Below are positions 27,426 through 39,404 of a stretch of DNA of 64,000 nucleotides, piece by piece (the first letter of the stretch is position 1; each line of letters opens with the position of its first letter). The translations under genes and the position numbers were made by a program. Source of the stretch: Ridgeia piscesae (taxonomy: Eukaryota > Annelida > Polychaeta > Sabellida > Siboglinidae); the NCBI GenBank assembly GCA_025642075.2, contig JAODUO010000131.1, forward strand, positions 426,001 through 490,000. The letters are read 5' to 3'. The notes under the pieces were generated by a model. It did no database searches. It was not told where the DNA came from and worked only from the letters and a program-made list of their open reading frames with translations.

Positions 27426-30400
27426 GTTCTGACTCCACCTGGAGGGGACGCTATAATTTATTTCCACTCGGAATACCTTATAATGAAATTGCGATCAAAC
27501 TGGTAGATTTCGAGTTCGCCAGGTGGCGACACGGTCATTTGTTGATCACTGCTTTGCGTGAGATCTATGCGGGTCTGATTTGAAGGTCATGGTTTTATTT
27601 TTATCTGAACCGGTAGAACACTTGTTTACAAAACACGATATAACTGCCACCAAACTTCACCAAAATGCGATATGTCCATTTCAGCCAAACAGCGCCACCT
27701 GGTGATGGATTAGCTCTATCTGTGGTGACAACATGCATATTTTTGACAATAAAATAATCCCTTATCATATAATGCATAACAAATATGCAGCAACACATTT
27801 AAGACTATATTGTCTATACTGTTTTTGATTATTAATACACACCAGTTTCATTTACAAGTTTGTATTTAAACTTTGGGGATAAAACATAACAGTGACTTTT
27901 GCTCTAAAAGATTTAATATACACCTATGTATTTTTCAAGTGCAGACACTAATACTGTAGGAAGAAGGACACATGTTAAAGACAATGTATGTACTACACAA
28001 TACAGTGGCACATTCACGCAGATGTAAAACAACATTATGGTGACATGACAATGACATTACCAGTAAATGGTTTACACAAGTAAATCACGCAGAATCTGTC
28101 TGGATGTAATGCTATTTGAAGGCGATTGTAAATCGCATCAACCGTTGCAGACTTGTTAGTGTATTCCTAGTGACGTGGTTGTTACTATGTAAGATAGTGA
28201 TTTTGTGATAGTAAGTTGGACGTCATTTAGAAATTGAAGGTCAGCTCTGTCATTTAAAGTTGTATTGGGGGTGTGTGTGTTGGTTTAGCTGGATAACTAT
28301 TATAGCAATTGACTGGAGTTAACTGAAATTATGATGGTTTGGAAGGGTGTTTCTGTGGTTGCAAGTTCAATTGGGGCTGTGTTGGTTTAACAGGATGATT
28401 CTATTGAAATAAGCTGCACAATATGATGCAAGTTGCTCTGGGGAAGATTTGGTTTGACAACATTTAAAAACACATTAGCGCTTTATAATACCATTCATAT
28501 CAGGTCAGAAATTGAGCAGGGTTTTGACATACAGAAGTGATGTAAATTTTCTTATTTTATACTGAAACAGAACACAGTTGAATCTCCTTTCCTCCAGTGT
28601 TCTGCATTTTGGGGCCAAAATACACTGACAGGCGACGTCCCGTTGATTTGAATGCAGTGCAGGGCCACATACCTACAACCTCTCCCATATCCTAAACACA
28701 CATCTCAACCAGAGACAGACGCGGAAACAACAGACAGGATTCCATACAATGACAACCATGTGGACTACAAAACCACAACAAGAAACAGAAGTACCCAAAA
28801 AACTTATAAACAGCACATCACTTTATCTGAGAAACACAGATACTGACATCCACATATAACTATTGGCAAAACAAAACCTTCATAAACAGAGAACACTTAA
28901 TAATATATTTACTGTGGGTAATCTGTTATGGCGTTAGATCCATTATTGTTCGTGATGCTTTACAATATGCTATATTTATTAATCAATAAACTGAACTTAC
29001 ATTACGGAGAATTTCTCAAGGTAGTTCTTTTTCAGACCAAGTTTAAATTTTTCGTACCCAAATTGGGATGCTCTTTTACCTGTAGAAACTTTCGTTGGAT
29101 GCTACACATCAACTTCCTTAATACTAATGACGAATGACATTATCATACACTTGGGGTAGTTTGTAACTGCCCTTGTCTCTGTTAATTGGCGTTTTGTCCT
29201 CCTAATCCAGATGGCTTTGATTTGGATATCAACACGTTTGATTCAATACACTAAAGATACTAAAAGAAGGCAACTTAAAATCAACATCATGCAATAAAAT
29301 ATTATTACTAATAATAAATTAATGAATATAACTAAACTATTAACTAAACCTATTAATAATTTAAAATGTATAAATTTACCAATATAAAATACATCAATAA
29401 TCAATCAACTGGAATAAAATAAATAATAAATAACTGCAATTTTTACTAATATGAATAAAATTACTGGACCGTGACAATGATTCATGGATCTTAGGTAAAA
29501 CGTTCAAATTAAACTGCACCCCTCAAACCCTTGGTCCTCTCAGCAAACACAATTTCGGAGACCTATTCACGCAAACACCATTATCATCAACTTCTATTGA
29601 GGCACACAGCCACGTGCCAATTTCTGTCTGAATACTCTTCTTATAATTCCGTCACTGGAAAACCATCCTCATCTATCAAAAACTACTCATTAAAGAGTTG
29701 CATGACCTGATGACAATGTTGGTGAATGAAGACGCCCAAGTCATAGACTGTACCAGGTGGACCCTAACTCAAATACCCCCAATTAACAGTCTGGTATTTA
29801 CCCTGCATCAGGAATTCCACACCTACAATTGAAGCGAGGAAAACGCTCAAGTCATGCTTCAAGTAAGTCCAAAATTGCATGTTTTATAGTGAAATATTGG
29901 AATTGTAATCAACTTTTTATTTTTCCTAGAATGCGTCATGGTGTATGAGCATCTAACATCATCACCCAACGTGACCAACTTGCCACATAATTTACCGACT
30001 ATGCAAGTTTTCATCGGCCAATCGTTTCGCTGGATTCCAGAAACTCCTTGCACGCTATTCACTCTTTAGACCGGGTGGCAAATGGACTAGTGTTGGTGCA
30101 ATATTTATGACCTCCGTGAAGACTTTGCAATCACGACTCAACAGGTGTTTTATAAAACAGAATCTCAGATGGTGCGTTGTGGTTGGGGTGGACGCACGTT
30201 TGAACGCAGGTAAACTTTTTATAAACTCACTGCTAGACCAACTGACAGATCTATACAGAACTTCACAGTGTAAGGTAAACTACCTTTGTTTCTGCTGCAT
30301 AAATAACAGTTTTTAGCACATATCAATAAATATTATGAATTTTTTTAATGGTTAATTTATTTTTACCATTCCAGACATTAGGTGGATTGGTGGTGTGTTA

Positions 30401-30697
30401 GACACTTCTGGGAACATATTTAAAAGAAAACCTGTATCGAGTACATTTACAACAACAACAAATTTGTGGAAATGTTCGTGTCTATTATCCACTATTAATA
30501 TACCTATTTACTGTGTATTGCAATGCATTTTTTAAGGCACCAGGAAATTGTTAATGTTTATATACTGTGCACTAATGCCATGCTTGATTGGTAATACATT
30601 TATATTTTCTATTATTATTGTTACCTACGAGGTTCTTGTTGGTCACATCACTAAAAAGGTAAATGTAAGTGGTGTGTATGTATGTCTCGATCTATAA
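27426..30697. other. No gene seen; one repeat B fragment
   Basis: 29,128-29,230 is a partial copy of dispersed family B (TGACGAATGACATTATCAT, AACTGCCCTTGTCTCTG). A CTCF-like site lies at 27,691. Remaining open frames are short and without motifs. Confidence 0.45.
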
Positions 30698-30755
30698 TAT
30701 TATATATATATATATATATACATACACACACATAAATATATATATATATATACAC

Positions 30756-30802
<47 letters not shown>

Positions 30803-30818
30803 AATATATATATATATA

Positions 30819-30877
<59 letters not shown>

Positions 30878-30878
30878 A

Positions 30879-30912
<34 letters not shown>

Positions 30913-30950
30913 ATACAATATATATTATAATATATATAATATAGATACAC
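30698..30950. repeat. (TA)n with TATG/CACA interruptions
   Basis: About 250 nt of TA repeats interrupted by ACACACATAAA elements. Tyr/Ile frames are artefacts. Confidence 0.97.
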
Positions 30951-31171
30951 ATTTTATAAATATATATATTAGGGCGTACATATTATGTCAAACATACTAT
31001 GGCTGCCAAATTATGATTAATAAGCTTAACACAGCATTCATAATTTGACATTTAAACTTGCAAACCTGGAAACAGAGATTTTTTCAACAGAGATTACATT
31101 TTTAAACAGCTGCTAATATTCACACTTATCATAGCCCATACCCTAACTGGCACCAAGTGTAACTGATCAGA

Positions 31172-31633
31172 TCAAGTTCCTGCTAATAATTGCCTGACTT
31201 CTAACAACAATGATGCGTTTTCAACACCACTGCTGTTAAAGCAACTACAACTGTGCAGAACGTCCTTCAAGAGCCCAGCCTTCGGGACGTAGCTCACAAT
31301 CAGGGGTTGGGCCATGCCAGAGAAACAGTGTTGGGCCACGCCAGGCCAGCAAACACAGCCACGGAAACAGAACCTTGCCATGTCACTTGTTCTTACCACG
31401 GCAGACTTGCAGGTGTCAACATGACATGATGGACAGAAGCCCCTAGACTCACTGCATCGGTCCCTCCACTTGCTGCTACACAAGGCACACTTTCCTGTTT
31501 CCTGCAAACAAGTTTTAATGAGGCTCCCTCGTCCTGTCACTGCAGGCCTGTGCCGATTCCTTCTTTTGACAACAACACTTGCTGCGAAGTCGTCATCCGG
31601 ATCGTTCAATGGATAGAGCAGTAAATAAAACAT
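31172..31633 (-). other. 153-codon frame with a Cys-rich cluster, possible piggyBac-like C-terminus
   Basis: ATG-initiated minus-strand frame. Residues about 47-78 contain a spaced Cys cluster, GKCALCSSKWRDRC then SRGFCPSCHVDTC, preceded by RNRHRP. The pattern C-x2-C-x7-C-x6-C-x2-C-H-x3-C recalls the RING/PHD-like finger at the C-terminus of piggyBac transposases, but no DDD catalytic region was found next to it. The cluster is also bounded by a plausible acceptor (TTTGCAG|GAAACAGG) and donor (GCCGTG|GTAAGAAC), so it could be a single exon of a zinc-binding protein. Chance openness cannot be excluded. Confidence 0.3.
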
Positions 31634-33930
31634 GATTGTCGTTTTTGTCTGGAGGTGTTATTGCATGATGTATGTGGGACTGAAAGATGACAAAAACAGT
31701 TCGTTGCCATTGCATGTTTGTGTCTAAAACAGAGGGGCTGTTTGTTTGTTACTTGCCCTGTGTAAGGGAGATGAAACAAGATCTCATGAAATTTCCATAC
31801 AACGCTACATGTTTCTGATAGCATATGGACAACCATTACCTTGGTTTATCAATAGTCCACATTTTGTTCATTTGCATGTGGCTGATGCTTATCAGATATC
31901 TGTTAGTTCTATATTTAAATATATACTTACTGCTGGCATTGATACACTAATCAGATAATCTGTTACAATCATTTATTGTTTTTTGTGAGAATGAGTACTT
32001 TGTCATGGCAAATTCAATCACTTACATTGGCTACACTGTTCCATAACTTTTGCTGTGGTCGGCCATCTTGGTTTTCTGCCACTTTCTACTTTGAAGAACA
32101 TATTTCAAGCAATGTCTTCAAAACCATTTGATATTATAAATGAAAATTGGTATCCTCCAAGTCTTTTGGATTGTCAACCAACATTCTGTTTACATAACTT
32201 CTCGGTTCAACCAATCAGTTTGGTTACTCTGTATATTTGAAAAGTATTTCAATATAATTTAGGTTAAACAAAACTGACAAATAACTGACATGACAGTCAA
32301 CTAGTCATCTGGATGTTAACAAACAGAACTATAATCTCCCATTTAAACCTGTCCAGGAACAGTGAATGGATCAGGCAATATGTAGTGATAACAGGATGAT
32401 GATCTGTGCTCATTCATATGATTGTAGCAATGCAAATGGAGTATTGTCAATTGTTTGTATCTGTTGCACTTCAATGAAATTAAAGAAAATATTGATGGAA
32501 AATTTAGTTGGCACAGTGCTGGTTTTTGTGATACATAATACATGCTAATGACCATGTACTCAATATTAACAACGCAAGATGGTGGATCAAAAGCTTGTAT
32601 GGCGAGAATAAATGCATGCAACAGCATTTGCATATTTGATTTTGTACATCAAATCTTGTCAATCTTGTAAAAATCCTGTGAATATGCTAGAATTTTATTT
32701 TGTATTTTTGTTTCCTTCACAGGAGAATGTGTTCCTGTGAATGTTCCATACTGGTATATCTGCATCGCTGCAATGCAACGTATTTTGTTCATGTTTTTAA
32801 TTTGACATGTCAAACGACTTAGAAAACCCCCGGAATTTCCTGAATAAACCTGTCCATGAATGACGAATGGATCAGGCAGGTTGTCGTGATAAAAATGATG
32901 ACGCTCACTGCTAATTCATGTGATTGAATCGCCACAGAGTTGACTCAATGAAGTGACTGGTTTTGGTTGGCACCGCTAATGTCAGCAGTGCTTGCCAGGG
33001 CTCAGAGGACTAGCAAAAAGTTTAAACATGCACAGGGAAAAAATTGTCAAGTAACTAGTCCAAACACAGAAAAACGTTGTTGCATGTAAAATTCTGACAG
33101 ATTTCTGCCGTTTTTGCGCCACCTGTTGGATTTATAACAAGCAAACGCTGCTTAATGATTTATCGATGCGGACACGTGTTGTCTGCGGGAAAAATTATCC
33201 CTCATTAAATCTGGTTGGGTTGCAAATCTTGTAGACGTTTAAGTGGGTACTTACCCCGAAAGCACAATGGTTTTTACCTAATTGCAATTGGGACAGTATT
33301 ATCCACACAAATAAATTTTAAGAAAAAATGCACACTTTTGGTGCATGCTATTAAAATACCCACAATGTAACACGTTAGTGCAGGTAATTGTTTTTTTAAA
33401 GATCAATGGTATTTTACTATTTAACTATTGTTAAAGATCAATGGTATTTTACTATTTAACTATTGTTTTCTAGCTTAATTCCTTAAGTCCAGATGTATAA
33501 CATTTATGTTTACAAGCAAATGCTGTGTTTGTCATTTTGTTTTTAAACTATGCTGCAATACAGGCATACAAAACCAAGGTCTACAGTTATTTAACTTTAG
33601 GCCAATAAACTTTCGAATACCTGGTAGTAATAGTCATCAAAATTTAAAGCACTAACAAGTTTATGGGCCTCGCAATTTTCTATTGTTAACTAAATAAAAA
33701 AGTCTGGATAATAACTATTAATTATTATTATTATTAGTTGTGTTTATTTCAATGGTTTACAGAAGCAATGGTGGAAAAGAAACAAAATTCAAGGAGCCAC
33801 AGTAAAGAAATCAAAAAGACAGACTGCAATAACGCAAACCAACCCTACGTCTGTGGAAAGAGATATTTCCATCGGATCGTTTGTTGTCCAGTGCTAACAC
33901 CAGCAAGTGTCCATACATCATAATTATACA
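31634..33930. other. No gene; two related elements and a short duplication
   Basis: Segments at 32,346-32,425 and 32,847-32,930 are similar: AACCTGTCCA, GAATGGATCAGGCA, GTGATAA, ATGATGA in the same order. A 35-bp unit is duplicated at 33,397-33,466 (AAGATCAATGGTATTTTACT). YY1-like CGGCCATCTTGG is at 32,060 and a CTCF-like site at 33,115. Confidence 0.6.
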
Positions 33931-33937
33931 CCCGACT

Positions 33938-34085
33938 AATCATAACTCCTCACAGCTGGTCAGTTCTGGTCCAGACTGATGGCCAGTCTGACCCAGACTG
34001 GACAAAGACCCATTCATAATTAATCATAATTACTCCAGCTGTGACGGGTCAGGTGGTCAGTTAAACTGACTGCTCAGAACCGATA
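33938..34085. repeat. Compound palindromic segment
   Basis: CAGCTGGTCAGTTCTGGTCC, CAGACTGATGGCCAGTCTG and CCCAGACTGGAC form overlapping inverted repeats. ATAATTACTCCAGCTGTGAC and GGTCAGTTAAACTGACTG repeat the theme about 90 bp later. No coding role was seen. Confidence 0.55.
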
Positions 34086-34658
34086 TGGATAAGACACTGC
34101 ATGTTGACATCCAAATTCTTATCCGTAATTGAAATAGTGGGTCTTCAGATAAATTATGTTGGAATCCAAGGCTATTTCATGCCTGAGTTGTGGAATGCAA
34201 AACAAAACTAGGGAGATTTTGTGAAGTAGACACTTTTCAAGGGCCGGAATAAAAGGTGGGTAAGCAAGAACTGATAGTTTCTTAGCTAAATGAAATGTAT
34301 TACTCCACTGGCATCCATTTGAAAACAGTTCACTGCTCAGTTTATCTATTAATAGAAGTAAATACCCCAAATAAGTACCAGTTGCGTGACAGTGTCCATG
34401 GTCAATACAAATTTATGTTTAACGTTAGTTTTAAGGTGAATAACATTCATACAAAATTAAGCCAACAATAAGGATGTGCTCATCTACTATCTTGAATGGT
34501 ATGTGGGATTTGGTGGGATTTTAATGGCTTTTGAATATAGGTTTGCTTGTTCTTGTAAATACAGTGTACATTGCCTGAAGAAGTAGATTTGTGACCATCA
34601 GTTCAAGGGAACGACAGAACATAGAAAAAGTCATGTGGAACTCAGAACCATCAAACCA

Positions 34659-34661
<3 letters not shown>

Positions 34662-34729
<68 letters not shown>
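34662..34729. repeat. (TA)n tract
   Basis: About 34 TA units; the flanks show no gene (34,086-35,480). Confidence 0.98.
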
Positions 34730-34732
<3 letters not shown>

Positions 34733-35484
34733 GCACACAACATATCTACAGGTCACTGAGGAACATGCAACTGTAATCATCATTCATTGTAAATACAACA
34801 AATTATTTCCATATTGCCGCAACATTTTAAGTCACGAATAATAAAAATGAGAACAACATGATTCTTCGTCCATCTGTCTACGTCTTACTATCTCATTCTC
34901 CATTTATTCTCCGCCTTCTCTGCCCCGGTGTTTTGTGGAGAGACATGTCCACTTTGAGGACAGTTTCAATGTGAAAAGGAAGTCAGTAAATAGAGACACA
35001 GGAAGTGGATGTTAATTTGTCAAGTGCACACACCTGGCTGTCTCTTGTCCTGTCCTGTATTGACACTACACTCACTACTTGTATAAATTCTCCTTTTCTA
35101 TGTAATATATTTTTTAGCAGTTATTATACACTGTAAAATAACCCTCGAAACAATAAGTGTGGTAAAAGTCTGCATACTGACATTTTTAATGCTTTTATTT
35201 ATTCCTTGAAGCTGTTATTATTACTCCTGTTTTGATATTTTAATTATTATTTCAACGTTTGACCTTGCATAACTTCATGCTGTCATCTACAAACATCTGC
35301 AACTTGTTTTGGTAATAATTTAAATTTATATTAATTTAATTTAGTTTCAATGATGTACATTGTTTGTAGTTTTGTATCTTAATGGCAGCCATTGTACCAG
35401 TGGCTTTTAAACATCATTTATTTAATTTACATTTATTTCCTATCTTTACTGATCTGCTAAGCACGACTCAGCACTTAATAAATA

Positions 35485-35800
35485 TATTATTATTATTTAA
35501 TAATAATAATAAAAACAACTATTTTTCTATAGCACTAATTCCTGCATGGTGGATCGATGCGCTATACAATAAATATAATAATGTATATTAATAAATATAA
35601 ATAGATAAAATATATGTAATAATATATATATATACATATATAATATATATAGTAATATATATATATATACAGTATATACATACATACATACATACATACA
35701 TACATACATACATACATACATACATACATACATACATACATACATACATACATACATACATACATACATACATACATACATACATACATACATACATACA

Positions 35801-35831
<31 letters not shown>
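35485..35831. repeat. Repeat B-like fragment, (TA)n, then (ATAC)n
   Basis: AATAATAATAATAAAAAC with a nearby GATGCGCTATACAATAAAT resembles the trinucleotide-anchored family at 10.7 and 20.0 kb. It is followed by TA-rich sequence and a nearly perfect ATAC tetranucleotide array of about 160 nt (35,671-35,831). Confidence 0.85.
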
Positions 35832-35833
<2 letters not shown>

Positions 35834-35989
35834 TATGAAAACCGGTTTTAAAACGTACAATATTAAAAGAAATTAATTATATGAATTAATATAAATCAAA
35901 TTAAATATTGGTTTTAATATATTATTATTATGAGTGTTTGTATTAAAAAAAATTATTAGTTGGCCAAAGGAGAAAACAAAACTGGGAAA

Positions 35990-36630
35990 CGACAAAAAAA
36001 TTGGTCGAGTCGAAAGGGGAGCAGGAAGAGGGAACATGGGCAGAGGGAAGACAGGTCGTGGGAGACAGGAAGACACACACAGGAAGATGGCCGCCATAGA
36101 CAGGGATGAGTCAGGGAGGAGGAGGAACTCTGGGGAAACAGGATGTGGAATTACGGAAACATACGGGCCACAGGTGCGACGGGATACACATCCCTGTCTG
36201 ATCCCTCATCAATGCCCCTAACGCCCCCCCTCAACCCTGTACTGTACATCGTGAATAAAACGGAGAAACCCTTTTGAATGTGTCGTTATTAATGGCTGTG
36301 ATTGCGTGTGGTGGTAACGGTTGGTCTTGTACAGGGCAGGTGGCCGTCTCAATACGACGTTGGCTCCATTAGCACATGAGTTTTTATTCCGCAGCTAATG
36401 TGATGCTCGTGTTTTTTTCAGGTTGAGAGCGTTGGGAAAGTGAGACCACGGCGGGTTTTTTCCCGCGTCCCTCTGTGGGACATTTTGCTTCCTCCCAGCA
36501 TCAGCCGGTGACAAAGAGGTGGAATGAATATCGACAATCTGGCAGTCTTCCCCTGAGCTGCGCTGATGCTTCACTGTGAAGACTGTTAAGACAGCAACAA
36601 TGGCCAGCGACAATGTACGATAGACTCGTA
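35990..36630. promoter_or_regulatory. CG-richer complex island, candidate regulatory DNA
   Basis: The island contrasts sharply with the TA and ATAC repeats around it. It holds AAGATGGCCGCC (36,084, YY1-like), GTTATTAATGGC, CCATTAGCACATGAG, TTTTATTCCGC and GCTAATGTGATG. These TAAT-type cores are typical of developmental enhancers. A plus-strand frame of 95 codons (35934-36221) is Arg/Gly-rich and unconvincing. Confidence 0.3.
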
Positions 36631-36769
36631 ACTTGCACGTATTTTTCGAGACAATTTTTAACAGACTTGTACATATAATAATAATATGCATCATCGTTCG
36701 TAATATACCAAAAAAACCACAATATCTTGTTTTTCTAATATGTGGTGAAGTTTTAATAAACAGGCAGCA

Positions 36770-36811
36770 AAATATATATATAGTTTTATTATGTATATAT
36801 ACATATATAAT

Positions 36812-36844
<33 letters not shown>

Positions 36845-37150
36845 TATATATATATAATATTATATATATATAGAAAGATTATTTTTGGAAAGGAATACGA
36901 ATATTTGGTGAAAACGTGAATTGTTGCAAATGTACTATCCCTATTATATATGGGGTGAAATATATTCTGATTAAAATGACATTATTTTAGGCTTGCTACT
37001 GTGAATAATTTTGCTGTAAGTTGATTACATTTTGTAATTTCTTGTATAATTAGAGTAATCCTCGAGTGTGCAGCATGTAGTAATTTTAGTATTTTCTCAG
37101 AAAATTTCAATTTCTAATATTTTCTCAGAAAATTTCAATTTCTAATATTT
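36770..37150. repeat. (TA)n tract and a 31-bp direct duplication
   Basis: TA tracts lie at about 36,776-36,871. At 37,089-37,150 TATTTTCTCAGAAAATTTC is present twice in tandem; it contains the self-complementary TTTTCTCAGAAAA. Confidence 0.9.
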
Positions 37151-39020
37151 ATAACGTATGCAGTTTTCTAACCTGCTGTTACAGTATAGCACTGACCTAA
37201 ATATGCATTATTAATAAAGACCGTTATGAAAAACCATCTTCCATGAAACTGAAGTATAATTATATTACACAAGCCATGCATCAAAAGTAATTTGATCAAA
37301 CGCCTGCAAATTCATAAGATGACTTCCATATCACTATTAATCATGCTGCAAATTCAATTTTTTTATTAAATCGTTCCGGACTTCTTACTCTGTAATATCT
37401 ATCATACATGACACTTTTCTATGTTTGATAAAACCCAGTCAGTTCCATGGGAAAAACTGACCAGCAAAGTAAAGTTGTCCTCGAGGGTTTGTCTCTGGGG
37501 TTCTTTGATTCTTGTGGTCAGTAGTTGTAAGTTTTATGGTATGTCCCTTAATTCTGTATGTTAAGGCACTGGTCAGTTTTTCGGAGTGTGGTCAGTCTGT
37601 TTTCTCCACTGTTTAAATTGCATCCATACATGGCATGTATTAGATGAACCTGGAGAAACCCATGAGTAGCATTGCATAAAACCATTCACACTGTTCAGTC
37701 TTCGTGAGGTCACAATCCAGGTCAGTAATATGGTATTTTTTATTTTCTTAGGGATCATCTCGGAAAGTTGATATCTGACGAAATTACTTTAGTTTTGGGG
37801 AAGGTTGGAGGCAGCACCATACAGCACAGACACTAATATTTTATGCCTCCGATCGACACTATCAATATACTGATACCAGCATATCAATGTTTGCAAACAT
37901 TCCTGGGCAGACCCAGAGGTCATGCACATCAAAGTAATTTCTGTCTCATATCAGACAACTGTTTTCTGAGATTCTCCCTCAGTGGGGTCAAACGACACCG
38001 TTGTTATCCGTGTGTGAACAACTGGAGTGGATGATCTACAAAATTAAGTTGCATGTCCAGCCTGTCTCCAAACACACCTCAGCAAAACCAGCCTCCTTCG
38101 GGAATAAGTCAAACACAAGGTGGGAAGGATACCCCTTTGGAAAACTAAGAACGTAAGTCGGCTTGGCAAAGGTTTTCTGGAGAAAGGCTGACTAGTGCAA
38201 TGATACCTCATAAAAACACAACAATGTAAGCACAATAATTAAACCTAGACTAGTCAGTCAATCAAACCCTACCGAGTGCTGGAAAGAACAAAAACTAGGG
38301 CGTAGACATTTCCAATGACAGAAGTTTGACAACCTTGAAGACAGGAAGGCACTTTTTTATATGTACACAGATAAAGATATTGACAGACGCGTGTTCATCA
38401 ACTTCTCAGAGACGGACATTCTACTGGAAGGGGAAACCAATACAAAAGGATATAAGAGATTAGATATAAGATAGCACTGATTCTCTCAAATTACAACAAA
38501 TCATGAGACAAATTACCTTCAGACTGTAAGCACGTTTAGAATTCAGAATACCAGACCAAGACCGCAGACATGCAGATAATATACAGTACTCACTTGATAA
38601 GTCAATAAATTCGTTGTAAACACCTGATTGAGATCTAGCGGCTTTGGATGGCAATCTTGTTTGGTTGACAGAACGTCAAACAAATTGAGCGGTGCTGGGA
38701 AGAGATTGTATAATCACAAAGGAACCGTGGGTGTTGATTAAACATTCTGCCGACATTCAAAAAGACATGGTCGCATATCTAGGACAACGTTTAGGAATGA
38801 GACCACTATCGCTCTAGCAAATGTTGATATTGTGGTATTTCATTAGAGTCATTAAGTTACGATTTTATTGTAGACATATATTTTTGATATTTAACACACT
38901 TAATATTCCAATATACCTGGCTATAAATGTATAAGTAGTCTATTCACTATCATAGATCAAAAGTTGCATTATCGTAGTACTCATATATTAATAATTTACT
39001 TATTCACCGCAGACATACTT
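37151..39020. other. No gene seen
   Basis: An inverted repeat of 14 bp (GAAAAACTGACCAG at 37,451; complement at 37,569-37,582) encloses about 105 bp and could be a small MITE or chance. No target-site duplication is obvious. Frames are short. Confidence 0.4.
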
Positions 39021-39404
39021 CTAAAACTTCATCCAATCTACCCTTTTGAATGGGAGGGTAAAGTCAATTAGAACGTGGCGGTCTGACCCCTCTGTCTCAC
39101 ACGTCAGTTCCGAGACTTGCACGTAATGCATTCTGACTCGTTTGCGGCCCCCTAAGGGGCTCCCCTGATTGCGCGCACACTTATATACACTCGAGGTGTG
39201 ATCGCATGTGGAGAGGTTCGTGTACAGCGCCCGATCTCCGGACATTGGTGGATTGCACTGTCTTCCTCCAGGTGACTTTTCTGTCAGACATGAGTTGACA
39301 CAACCTCCCCCTGTCCCATCAATCATGTCACCTCGCCAGCCGAACGGTGACAGTTTCTGCCACCAGATGGCAGCGTGGTGACTCCCGTCTCGTGTTACTC
39401 GCAT
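39021..39404 (-). other. CG-rich island with a TATA-like box and a 127-codon frame
   Basis: The minus strand is open from ATG (39,404) for 127 codons. No protein family is recognised. Inside lies a consensus-like TATATAAG (minus strand, about 39,180-39,187) in CpG-rich flanks, and an ATG about 50 bp downstream. It therefore could be a core promoter rather than an exon. A perfect AGCCCCTTAGGGG-type palindrome and a strong CTCF-like CCACCAGATGGCAGCG (39,360) are also present. Confidence 0.3.
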
